64,000 bases of DNA from Costus lasius (Eukaryota > Streptophyta > Magnoliopsida > Zingiberales > Costaceae), in assembly GCA_027563935.2 (NCBI GenBank), contig CM050452.1, positions 35,038,850 to 35,102,849 of the forward strand, given 5' to 3'. The first letter of the stretch is position 1. Every line of letters starts with the position of its first letter. The position numbers and the translations under genes are program-made. Shown here one piece after another: positions 21,701 to 32,021 of this stretch. A model generated the notes under the pieces. The model saw only the letters and a list, made by a program, of their open reading frames with translations, made no database searches and was not told where the DNA came from.

Positions 21701-23307
21701 CCAATGTAGTGGCGGATGCGCTGAGCAGACATCCAGTTACTTCAGTAGCTGCTTTACGGGTTAGTGAGTGGCAGTTACTGCAGGAGTTCAGAGATCTCAG
21801 GATCAGCGTTTCTCCTAGAGTTCAGACTGGTTACGTGGCTTTTCTCAGAGTACAGTCTGCTTTGTTGCAGAAGATCAGAGATCAGCAGTCTGTGGATCCG
21901 AAATTAGTTCAGATCAGGGATAGTCTGGTTGATGGCGCAGTTCAGGATTTTAGCCTGTCTGATGATGGTATTCTTCGGTTTCGTGGAAGGGTATGTGTCC
22001 CTGAGGAACCGAACTTGAGGAAAGAAATATTGGAGGACAGCCATAACTCCAAATATTCTCTACATCCTGGTGTGACTAAGATGTATCAGGACCTCAAGAA
22101 AAGTTTTTGGTGGCCGGGTATGAAGAAAGAGGTATATGATTTTGTCTCTAGGTGTTTAACCTGTCAGACTGTGAAGGCTGAACACCAGAAGCCTGGTGGT
22201 TTGTTGCAGTCTCTTCCTATTCCTGAGTGGAAGTGGGAATGTATCAGTATGGATTTTGTATGTGGTTTGCCTAGAACCAGATTGGGTCATGATGCTATTT
22301 GGGTGATTGTTGATAGACTCACTAAATCAGCCCATTTTCTCCCGATTAAGATGACTTATTCTTTAGAGAGGCTGGCCAGATTGTACATTGATGAGATCGT
22401 CAGACTGCATGGAGTGCCTGTCGATATTGTGTCTGATAGGGACTCTCGATTTTTGTCCAGATTTTGGAAGAGTTTACAGGAGGGTTTGGGTACTAAGTTG
22501 AGTTTTAGTACAGCATATCATCCTCAGTCTGATGGTCAGACGGAGCGTACTATACAGACTCTAGAAGATTTGTTGAGAGCCTATGTGGTTGATTGGAGTT
22601 CTGAGTGGAACCGGGATCTATCTTTGATAGAGTTTACTTATAATAATAGCTTCCACTCTAGTATTCAGATGGCTCCTTATGAGGCCTTGTATGGGAGAAG
22701 GTGTAGGACTCCCTTGTGTTGGGAGGAAACTGGTGACAGAATGATTTTGAGATCTGATGCAGTACAGGAGACTACTGATAAGGTCAGAGAGATCCAGGAT
22801 AAACTGAAAATTGCTCGGGACAGACAGAAGAGTTATGCTGACGACCGTCGTCGTTCCTTGGAGTTTATGGTAGGGGATCATGTGTTCTTGAAGGTGTCAC
22901 CTACAAAGGGTGTAATGAGGTTTGGCAAAAAGGGCAAGTTGAGCCCTAGGTTTGTAGGCCCTTTTGATATTATTGAGAGAGTTGGTCCAGTGGCTTACCG
23001 ATTGGCTTTACCTCCTGCTATGGATCATGTGCATAATGTATTCCATGTCTCTGCTTTGAGGAAATATCATCCCGATCCATCTCATGTGTTGGAGTTGGAA
23101 CCTCTTCAGATTCAGAGTGATTTGACTTTCGAGGAAAGACCTCTCCGGATTGTTGATAGAAAGGATAAAGTTCTGAGGAACAAGACTATACCTTTGGTAA
23201 AGGTTATCTGGGGAAATCAGTCAGTTGAGGAGGCGACATGGGAGACTGAAGCTGATATGAGGAAATTTTATGCTTACCTCTTTGATGATATGGATGCTGA
23301 GCTTTAG
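18714..23307 (+). pseudogene. Gy1 gag-pol, one frameshift in RT
   Basis: Starts at ATG 18714. Gag is followed by two CCHC knuckles (first cysteines at nt 19701 and 19761, residues 330 and 350) and an aspartic protease with D-P-G-A (nt 19950, residue about 413). The frame is lost in a run of A at about 20630-20638, where one extra base sits in the RT N terminus, before the IDYRQLN motif; the second half is open from 20653 to 23307. It contains RT with FIDD (about nt 20956), RNase H (YTDASGKG), integrase with HHCC zinc domain and DDE core (IVSDRD, QTERTIQ), and a short chromodomain-like end (VEEATWE). RT before integrase plus the chromodomain identify a Tekay/Del-type chromovirus. The single lesion could also be an assembly homopolymer error. 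Confidence 0.93.
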
Positions 23308-23324
23308 AGGACTAAAGCTTTATA

Positions 23325-23336
23325 AGGAGGGAGGGA
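23325..23336 (+). other. Gy1 polypurine tract
   Basis: AGGAGGGAGGGA lies directly before the 3' LTR. Confidence 0.88.
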
Positions 23337-26300
23337 TGTAAGATCCAAGGATCTTGAGTCATGGTAAGCATTATTTTTGAATTAAATAAAATTATTGACT
23401 GTGATATTTTATTATGATTCAAGTAAAATTTATTGAATGCTAATTAACTAACTTATTGATTGTTAATTATTTGATTTGTGATTGGTTGTTAATTTATGGT
23501 AAATTAATTAGAGATTAATGGTTGATTATTGGTTGTTAATTTAGGATAAATTAATTAAATCCTTATTGGATATTAATTAAATCCTTATTGGATTTCGGTT
23601 AAGTGCTTGGTTATTTGTAAGTTAATTAAATTAATTAGTTAACTAGCTTATTGGATGTTAGTTTAACTCTTATTGGACTTTCACTTAAACTAAGGGATTA
23701 TTGGGTTTTTAAAATTTGAATTATTGGGTTAATGGGTTAAACCTTTTTGAATTAATGGGTTAGAGGGTTAAAACCTTAAAAACCGAAATTTAAATAGGTA
23801 ATTTCGGTTAGGGTAGAGTTTTGGCGATTTTGGCTTGGAGAAAAACTTTGGGCGACGGCTTGAAGAACTTAGGCGATTCTTGAAGAGTTCTTGAGGCGAT
23901 TTTGGTGATTTCTCCATCTCTTTCCCTTTGGCGAATTATTCCTTGGTGTTTGGTAGCATCTTTCAAAGCCTTAGACGAATTTTTGGAAGGGTTTTTCTTA
24001 TTGGTGTTCACGGTTCAAGGTGAGTGGAATGTCTTATTTGATCTATTAGTTTGGTTGTGTTTGTGACTTGATACAATTGAATTATTGGAATTTTTATCAT
24101 GTTAAAACCGAAACTCAAGATGTATTTTTCATGTAAACCAAATTCAAGATGTTTCTTCATGTGAACCGAATCTTTGATAATTATTCATGATAATCCGAAA
24201 TCTTGATATTATTTATGAAGACCAAATTCTTGATAATATGCATGAAAACCGAAATTTTGATGATTTTCTTTATGAAATCCGAAAGTTGGTAATATGAAAT
24301 TTAAGGTATTAAATTATGGAAATTCGGAAGTTTTAGACCAATGGTTTGAGCATGAAATTCATGTTAATTCAAGGTGTAAAATTTAATAGATAGTATGTTA
24401 TGTTAACCGTGGTTTATATGTAGAGATTTGTAAAATAGTTGGTATGAATACATGTTTTAATTTTTGTTAATTTTATGGATAGTTTGTATGACTACATGTT
24501 TTAGTTTTATGTTAATTTTTATGGATGCTTGTTAACTGCATTATTGAGAAATTGTTTGAGAAATTTGGATGATAACCTAGTAAGGTTTGACTGAACTAAT
24601 CAGCATGAAACCTAAGGACCACACTACATTATATGATTGTTAATATTATGTAATTATGTGATTTTTAAATATTAGGTGTTTATGTGATTTTTGGAATATT
24701 ATGTTATTATGTAAATTGTGAACATTATGTGGTTATGAGATTTTTGAAAATTATGTGATTATGAGAATTTTGAATATTATGTGTTATGTGTTGGTTAGGA
24801 CTATGGCTAAGTGTAACAGTGTACTCATAGGATAGTCCTTATGTGATATGTGAAGGGTTTGAATTTCAGCCCTGTATTTGATATGTGAGGGGGCTGATGT
24901 TCGGCCTGCCTATTATGATTTTTGTGATGGGGGTTGATGTTCAGCCTGCCCGATATGATTTTTGTGATGACTATCCTAGAGTCTAGTTGACACTTAGGAG
25001 TCCACCTTTGTGAAATATGGAATAAGATATGTCTGTTGTCCAGTAGGAACCTTTTGGGAGAACGGGTTTTGACGCAAAGTGCCATGTCTTGGTCGGACAG
25101 GGGCCACCTCTTGATGTCATTACTCTTTTATGTTATGGGGTGATATAAGACGCAAAGTGCCATGTCTTGATCAGACAGGGGCCACCTCTTGATGTCATCA
25201 CTCTCATTTTGTGATGTTGGGTGTCGTAGAGCAAAGTGCCACGTCATGACCTGACGGGGGCCACCTCTTGAATCTACACACAATCCATCGATGTGTTATG
25301 GGGTGATAGAGCAAAGTGCCACGTTGTGACCTGGCGGGGGCCACCTCTTGATTCTACTCACTATCCATGTTTATGTGTTGCATGCGGCTCCCAGTGCTTT
25401 GGCCAAGCCGGGTTAGACCATATTGGTCACTACTGAATATGCTGGACAACTAGGTTGCTTATGTGTTGGTGTGTTTAGTGGTTTAGAGTATAACTCTAGA
25501 ACCTGAGTTTGTGAACCTAAGTTGTTATGTGTTTAGTTGGTTTAAAATATATGTGTTTAATTGGGTTAGAGTAAAACTCTAAAACCTGAGTTTGTGAACA
25601 TGAGTTTGTTATATGCTAGTGTGTACATCTGACTGTTTATATGATTTCTGTTTCTTTATTTTGTTATATGTTGACATAATGTTCTTGTTAAAGATTTTTA
25701 AAATAATCTGCCTATATTTTTGAGTGTATGTTATGGATGGTCGATTTAGACTATCCACTCACTGGGCTGTGTAGCTCACCCCTCACTATTTTCAGGCATA
25801 GAGCAGGGGCGCATGTCTTGAGTGCATTGGCGTGGATAATTATGCTGTTTGCTGTTTTAAGAATTTTTATGCTTAATTCTTGGGGCCGGTTGTGGCCTTA
25901 ACATAAATTATATGAACTATGTGAATCATGAGACTATGTGAACTATGTGAATTATGTTGCCAGTTATGGCAGTCTTATGAGTATGATTTTTGTGTCACCG
26001 CGGGCTTCAGCCTGGTTTCGGTGTTTGGTATGGGTTTATAAAATCGATTTTGTGATTTTGTTTTGAATTTCGGCTTGTTGTATATTCTGTGCAATCGGTT
26101 TTGATATACCCTGTAACTTGCATATGTCTAGTGCAAGTATTGCGTGGTGGCAGGTACCTTTATGGATTTTATGAATTTGAATCGGTTTTGATATAACTGT
26201 TGCCTTGCATATGTCTAGTGCAAGGATTGCGTGGTGGCAGGTACCCTTATGAGATTTGAGTTTTGTGAATTTGTGTGTATGGATTTATGAAATTTTTCAG

Positions 26301-26414
26301 ATCGTGTTTTCTTGAACTCGGTTTTACCTAGCATATGATCGATCTTATATGAAACATCCTGTATCATTTGTGAATTGTGCCATTTGTTTGGGGTTAAGAA
26401 TGTGGGATGTTACA
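23337..26414 (+). repeat. Gy1 3' LTR (3078 bp)
   Basis: Near-identical to the 5' LTR for its first 1.3 kb. It has four instead of five GTGCCAYGTC units (25071-25370) but an extra duplicated segment around 25455-25560 (GTTTAGTTGGTTT and CTCTAGAACCTGAGTTTG repeated). Both hairpins are present (26117-26137, 26204-26224). Confidence 0.95.
25071..25370 (+). repeat. Tandem repeat in Gy1 3' LTR, four units
   Basis: Same 78-80 bp repeat as in the 5' LTR, with one unit fewer. Confidence 0.9.
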
Positions 26415-26419
26415 CAAGG

Positions 26420-27826
26420 TGTCTTTGATCGTTTGAAGGGAAGAGAGAGCTTTCCTTGCTTGGCGATTTTTTCCTTCTTTCGTCTACAACCTTTTTTTTC
26501 TCACGAATGTCTGAAGAGCCAAAGGCAAAACGGCGACAAGAGGGCGAGAGAGGGGCGACGTGAGAGAGATGTGGTCACGTTGTGACATGCTATCTAAAAA
26601 TAGCAAAACCATCTCAACGTTCAAGTGACCCCAATCGCAAATGCCAACTTGAACCATACGCTCATCCAATGAGCTGGTTCAAATCGATTTGGTTCAATAA
26701 CCAAATAAACCAAGCAATTAGTCCAGATTATAATAAACCCCTAAGGCTTAAGATCTGACCATTGATCTCTTGATGCTCCTGATCTCACTGATCTAGCATC
26801 TATTCTCTCAATCGAAGCTTACCGATCTCAAGCCCTAATCAATCAAACATGATCAGACTAGATCTCACTTACAATCAGAGACTAAATCCCTTTAAACTGA
26901 ACCCAAACAATTCAGTCCACACGATCTGACTTAAGTAAGCCATATCATCAAATTGTGCGACCCTAAGGGTTTCCTTTAAATGTCGGTAACGATAACTTAC
27001 GTTATCACGATCAGTGAGGGGTATCTAGCAACACATCACTGTCTCCCGATATAAAGGAAAGAGTCTTCCAAGGCTACACCCAAACCACAGCACAAGTGTG
27101 AATCCAATTCACAAGGCATGCAAATTTCCTTTGCCACTGGATGTTCTTATTGGACAAGCGTGTCAAGCTTGTAGCTCCAATATGATGAGCATGATTAGAT
27201 CAGATGAACACTGTCACCTGGGTATGGCCATACACTTTCTCAATCATCTCATACAGAGGGGGGCCCCTTTAGAACATCACACTCCAATTAAGGAGACGGC
27301 AATCCTTTATCTATCACTAGTGCCCTAACCTGACTCAAGCTCACCATCCAAGATAGTCTATAACCATTATGTTTCAAATGATATTGAACTACCTCAAAAC
27401 AATGACAATCATCATTTAGAAACACAAGTGATCTCAAGTCAGAGGAAATGTGCCACTTGTTGCAATCAAGGATTATTCACATTGTGACAAGCAATTGAAT
27501 ATCCTAGTAGGGTCTGTCCAGTACATCCAATGTACCCATGAGTCTACATCTTATTCCATGCTCGAAGCATCCTATAAGATTAGAACACATATTAGTCTCA
27601 ATCATATCAAGGCTGTCTCATGTTCGCCAAGATATATCGACTAAGGACTTTACTGCATGTCAGCCCAGCTGAACAGCATTGAGACATTATTCAGAAGTTT
27701 ATGTATTGCAGCAGATAATATAACAAACTGAATAACAACCATTGCCTTTATAAACATAAGAGTGTATACATGATACTGTTACAATCCCAAGGCCTCAAAC
27801 ATTAGCCTTAAGGGCATACCCCAACA
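26420..27826 (-). repeat. Copia C 5' LTR, 5' part (1407 bp)
   Basis: Continuation of 15203-15478 after Gy1, ending CCCCAACA. Together they make 1683 bp. The upstream palindrome reads AGCCTTGGAAGACT here (one arm changed) against AGTCTTGGAAGACT in the 3' LTR. Confidence 0.95.
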
Positions 27827-27831
27827 CACAC

Positions 27832-28684
27832 ATCACTGTGAATGAGGTCAAGTAAACCTGAAGCCCTTTGACCTTTGTTGGAAAAAGGAGTCTTCGTCAT
27901 TTTGCCCATTAAACAAGCTTTGCATGTATCAAGCTCCTCATAGGAGAATGATCCCAGCAGTCCATGGTCATGCAACCGCTTAATGCGCTTCTTGTTAATA
28001 TGGCCTAAACGACTATGCCATAGCAAGGTGCTGTCATCAGCATACTTGGCTTTCTTATTATCAATTTGTTGTACAGAACATTCCATGTCCAACATGAATA
28101 ACCCATTGTTAATCGACCCAGTAGCATAAACAATATTATCAAATGAAATACAACACTTTAAAGTTTTGCATTCAAAGGAAAACCCTTTCCTGACAAGAGC
28201 AGGAATAGAGATAATATTCTTAGTTATGCTCGGCACAAAATAACAATTGTCAAGTTCCAATACAAGACCAGATGGTAAAGAGATGTTATATTGTCCTACA
28301 GCAACAGCAGCAACCCGTTCCCCGTTTCCAACTCGTAGGTCCACCTCATGCTGTCCCACCTGTCTTCTTCTCTTGAGTTCCTGTACATGTGAACAAATGT
28401 GAACTCCACATGCAGTGTCCAACACCCATGAAATAGAAGAAGATACCATGACTTCAGTCACGAAAATACCTGAGCCAGAAGCGAAAGGCTTGCTTCCCTT
28501 CTTATCTCCTTGGAGCGCTTTACAGTCCTTTTTCCAGTGACCCAACTGGCCACAATGGAAACATCTGTATTCCTTTGACCGCTTTATCTTTTGTTTCAGA
28601 GCCTTGTTATAGCTCTTGATAGGGGCTTTGCCCTTCTTCCCCTTCTTCTTGTTCCTTGAAGGAACCATCAAGACAGAGGATGAA
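27832..28684 (-). pseudogene. Copia B gag-pol, middle piece (zinc knuckle, protease, integrase zinc domain)
   Basis: On the minus strand from the Gy2 junction (28684) to the copia C junction. It holds the basic gag tail rich in lysine, the CCHC knuckle (about 28527-28568), the protease D-T-A motif followed by CGVHIC, and the integrase HHCC domain (WHSRLGH to CKACLMG), ending in the first DDE segment. No stop or frameshift is seen. The frame joins 41175 upstream and 7788 downstream when one copy of each target duplication is removed. Confidence 0.92.
28680..28684. repeat. Target duplication ATGAA, left copy (Gy2 array in copia B)
   Basis: ATGAA is repeated at 41170-41174, directly flanking the outer LTR ends. 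The frame of copia B gag is restored with one copy. Confidence 0.95.
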
Positions 28685-29065
28685 TGTAACGCCCTCGATT
28701 TTTCTGAATTATGATTTTTCTGAATTATGATTTAAGGTTAGAACCATCACTGGAACACCTCCATAATGTGTTCCATGTTTCTGCACTCAGAAAATACTGT
28801 TCTGATCCTTCTCATGTTCTAGAGGTGGAACCTCTTCAGCTTGAAGAGAACATGACTTTTGTGGTGAAACCTCTCAGAATTGAAGATAGAAAAGAGAAAG
28901 TGCTGAGAAATAAGGTTATTCCACTTGTGAAAGTCATCTGGGGAAGTCAGTCTGTTGAAGAAGCCTCTTGGGAGGTTGAAGCAGATATGAGAAAGGAGCA
29001 TCCTCACCTGTTCAGTGACGGGCTTGGTCAGCTTTAGAGGACTAAAGCTCTATAAGGGGGGAGGA
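28685..29065 (+). pseudogene. Gy2 deleted first unit: LTR stub joined to pol 3' end
   Basis: 28685-28743 is the first part of an LTR, with an 18-bp direct duplication around TTTCTGAATTATGATTT that the full LTRs lack. At about 28744 it jumps to CCATCACTGG, within the integrase C-terminal region, and then follows 38006-38326 essentially base for base (offset 9261) through the chromodomain-like end, stop and polypurine tract. The missing part is about 2.7 kb of LTR plus most of the internal region. No clear microhomology is visible at the junction. Confidence 0.92.
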
Positions 29066-30559
29066 TGTAACGCCCTCGATTTTTCTGAATTATGATTTAA
29101 GGTTAGAAATTCTGTTTCTGTATTTTTGTCTGTTAAAATTTTGGGATTTTACCTAAGTGTAGGAATTTTTCCTACAGGGCAAAAATAATTATTTTGGCTG
29201 GGGATTTGAACCCTCAACCTTGACTCTTTGCTCTTGGAATTTCTTGACGCTGGTGGTGGCAGACTGGTGGTGGACGAACTTCCTGGTGATCCTTGATCCT
29301 CTGTCTTGGCGTTTTTCCCCTGTGGACGATTTTTCAGTGAGTAATTCGATCCTAAGGAGTCTAATCCGCTAAATTGTAGATTATCATTCAATTAAAATTC
29401 GTTAATTGCAATGATTATCCGTATGGGGTTGAATTCAAATATTTATAGGGTTTTAAAATCCTGTTCTGCTGAAATCTGCATTCGCTAATCTGACCTTTGT
29501 GTACTATAACCCCAATATCTCATGGTCTATAGATCCAAATTGCACGAAATAAATTTTGTATGAAACTAGATACATTCGGCTTTAATTTGAATATGATATC
29601 GACCATATCCGAGCTGTATTAGTATTTCAATCTGTATTGCAATCTAGCTGTACAAAATCAGTTTCCTGGAAATCTGGATTTCGACCTTTATGTGTTCGAA
29701 CCATCATATCTCCCTAGGTATAGCTCGAAATCTTGCCAAATCAGTTTTATTAGAAAGTAGACTCGAAGGGATTCATTTTTATTACCATATCGCCTATTTT
29801 CTGTTAGTTATTGGATCTGAAATTTGTGTCGCAATTCTGATGTACGAATCTGTTTTCTGGAATTCTGAAATCCCGACCTTTCTATGTTCGAACACCCATA
29901 CCTCCCCGGTTATAACTCCAAATCTGATGGATTCAGTTCTATTGGAAAGTAGTTCCAAACAGCTTCATTGTGAATATCATATTGCCTATTTTAGATTACT
30001 TACTCGGTCTGAAACATCTGTTGCAAGTATGATGTATTAATCTGTTTTTTTTTGAAACATCTGTTTAATTGTTTGTTATGCGAATAATTTCTGTTCTGTA
30101 CATATGTAGTGAATTTCTGAAACTTTGAATGTGTTATAACCTTTGTGAGAATATAGAATGGTTTGACATGAATTAAGGATAGTTGCATGAAATCTAAGGA
30201 ATTCAAGGAATTCACTCATATATTACTTCTGGTTGATGGTAAAAATTATGAATTGTGTTCAGCTTTGATTTTCTGCAAATTGTAATTTTGTTAAGGACTG
30301 GATATTGGGGTGTGTCATTTTCTGGTTTGTGAGACACTTTGGGCATGATGTGAGATTTGAGTGGTGGTTAGTCCTACTCCTCCGTTCAGCATGATCTGCT
30401 CTGTAAAAATTATGCCCTAGTGTAGCACTCTTCCGTGTCCTTATCCTCCTTCTGTGGCGCTGTAATGGTGCTGATAGTCTACTACGACCCATGAGACACT
30501 AGTGAAGGGTAGATGTGAGCTGGTCTCACCTTCCGTTCTCCCTCCACTATTTCTGTTCT

Positions 30560-30716
30560 GTTCTGGGTATTGGAGGCCAGAGTGCCACGTCCTGACAAGA
30601 CGGGGGCCACCCACTGATACCTCCTCTACCATTCTGTTCTGGGTATTGGAGGCCAGAGTGCCACGTCCTGACAAGACGGGGGCCACCCACTGATACCTCC
30701 TCTACCATTCTGTTTC
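30560..30716 (+). repeat. 76-bp tandem repeat, two units, Gy2 middle LTR
   Basis: Unit core GTGCCACGTCCTGACAAGAC followed by GGGGGCCACC. Three units are present in the 3' LTR. Confidence 0.93.
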
Positions 30717-30938
30717 TGATATGCATGCATGTCTCGTCCTCGGCAGAGGTGGGGTCAGACCTTCTGTGGTCATCAGACCTTCTGTGGTCTTCAGGCCTTC
30801 TGTGGCCTTTCTGTTTCCGATGTAGACTATCCGTTTGGCTTCTGTAAATTCTGACTTTCTATCTATCATCTCCGATTTTCTGTAGTTCCGTAGTATAGGT
30901 GTGTTGGGCGGTGTGATTAGTTATAATTGTCTGTATTA

Positions 30939-31075
30939 ATTATGTTTTGTTTTTGATATGGTAGTTGATTATGTTTTGTTTCTGATATGATATTTGATTA
31001 TGTTTTGTTTCTGATATGATATTTGATTATGTTGTGATCTGATATGATATTTGATTATGTTTTGTTTCTGATATA
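30939..31075 (+). repeat. 29-bp AT-rich tandem repeat, about five units
   Basis: Units of ATTATGTTTTGTTTCTGATA followed by TGATATTTG, with small variations. The same array is in the 3' LTR at about 40276-40412. Confidence 0.85.
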
Positions 31076-31563
31076 AGTGTGCATGTTAAGTGTCTTATCT
31101 GCAAGAATGATATTTTGATGTGTACTATGGATGGCTTTTAGTGTCTTTTACTCACTGAGCTTTTTAGCTCACCCCCGTTGTTTTAATATTTTCAGGTGAG
31201 ACATCAGGACAGTGATTGCTACGGCTTTGATTTCTAAGATTTGTTATGATGCTAATGTTTTACATAATTTCTAAGAGTTGTCTTCTAAAGATCTATCAGG
31301 CCTGCGTGCCTAACTTAATTATATGACACGTTTTATCTCCTGAGGGCTTATGCCTGTTTTCAGGATATTATATTATGTTATAGTTGTCTCGTTTTAATTG
31401 TTGGATACGAGTTTTGGATTCATGAGAATTGAAATCATTATTATTCTGAAATGTCCGATTTGAGATTTATTGTAGTCGGAATACTTTGAGGTGTGTGACC
31501 GAGTTTTTTGTTGTATTTGGTATTTGAATATCAGTTTCTGCAATATTTCTGAGATTTGTGTTC

Positions 31564-31584
31564 TCCACATATGTGTAGTGTGGA
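31564..31584 (+). other. LTR hairpin with TATGTGTAG loop, Gy2 middle LTR
   Basis: Stem TCCACA/TGTGGA, loop TATGTGTAG. The 3' LTR copy is at 40901-40921. Gy1 has nearly the same loop on the unrelated stem CTTGCA/TGCAAG at a similar distance from the LTR end. Confidence 0.7.
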
Positions 31585-31834
31585 TATCTGTTTTGTTCCA
31601 GGATATGTGGGTCTGTGCAGCAGTAACTTAGTATACCTGCTGCCGGATTTTCTGGATTTCCGGATTTCTATTTCCTAGTAATCGATCCTACTCAGTTCTG
31701 TGCGGTTTTCAGTTCCGTAGTAATGTCCTTCGATGCCGCTTTCTTCTTATGTTTTAATGGAAGAGTAAAAATTTTTAAAACCCCGTATTTTTACCTGTAT
31801 GCGTGTGGGGAGTGATTTTGAGGGTCGTTACAGA

Positions 31835-31850
31835 TGGTATCAGAGCGGAT
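31835..31850 (+). other. Gy2 primer binding site (initiator tRNA-Met type)
   Basis: TGGTATCAGAGCGGAT starts two bases after the LTR end. Confidence 0.9.
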
Positions 31851-32021
31851 ATTACTAGCAATTAGAAACTCCGGGAAGGGAAAACTCTGTTTGTGTATTG
31901 CTAGAAACCAAGATAGGGTTTGAAAACTCTATTTGTGTATTGCTAGAAACCAAGATAGGATCTGATCTGTGATTGAATATTGGTTGTTATTCTACCGTGT
32001 TATGTGATGCAGGTAACAAAA

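Larger units (their letters stand above)
15479..26414 (+). mobile_element. Gy1, complete Ty3/gypsy chromovirus (Tekay/Del type)
   Basis: 10,936 bp, with 5' LTR 15479-18570, primer site, gag-pol 18714-23307, polypurine tract and 3' LTR 23337-26414, flanked by CAAGG duplications inside the copia C 5' LTR. LTR ends are TGTAAGATCC and GATGTTACA. The LTRs are very similar; most of their difference is tandem-repeat copy number. The only coding lesion I can find is one frameshift in RT. It is the most deeply nested element in the window. Confidence 0.97.
7789..27826 (-). mobile_element. Copia C, complete element carrying Gy1
   Basis: A complete minus-strand copia: 3' LTR 7789-9472, polypurine tract, gag-pol, leader, primer site, and a 5' LTR split by Gy1 (15203-15478 and 26420-27826). 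It has a perfect 5-bp TSD (CACAC). Without Gy1 the element is about 9.1 kb. The two LTRs are 1684 and 1683 bp, and by eye differ at roughly a dozen positions, so the insertion is recent. Gag-pol has two nonsense codons, so the copy is non-autonomous now. It inserted into a member of its own family. Confidence 0.96.
29066..31832 (+). repeat. Gy2 middle LTR (2767 bp)
   Basis: TGTAACGCCC to GGTCGTTACA. It serves as 5' LTR of the full unit and 3' LTR of the deleted one. Contents: two 76-bp repeats with core GTGCCACGTCC (starts 30582, 30658), a 29-bp AT-rich repeat (30939-31075) and the TATGTGTAG hairpin (31564-31584). It is 76 bp shorter than the 3' LTR, exactly one repeat unit. No gene seen. Confidence 0.95.

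Noticed and set aside
29149..29391. Lineage-level or species-level naming of the copia family and host plant
   Set aside because: Motifs support Ty1/copia and an angiosperm-type genome, but nothing in the sequence lets me name the sublineage or species with confidence.
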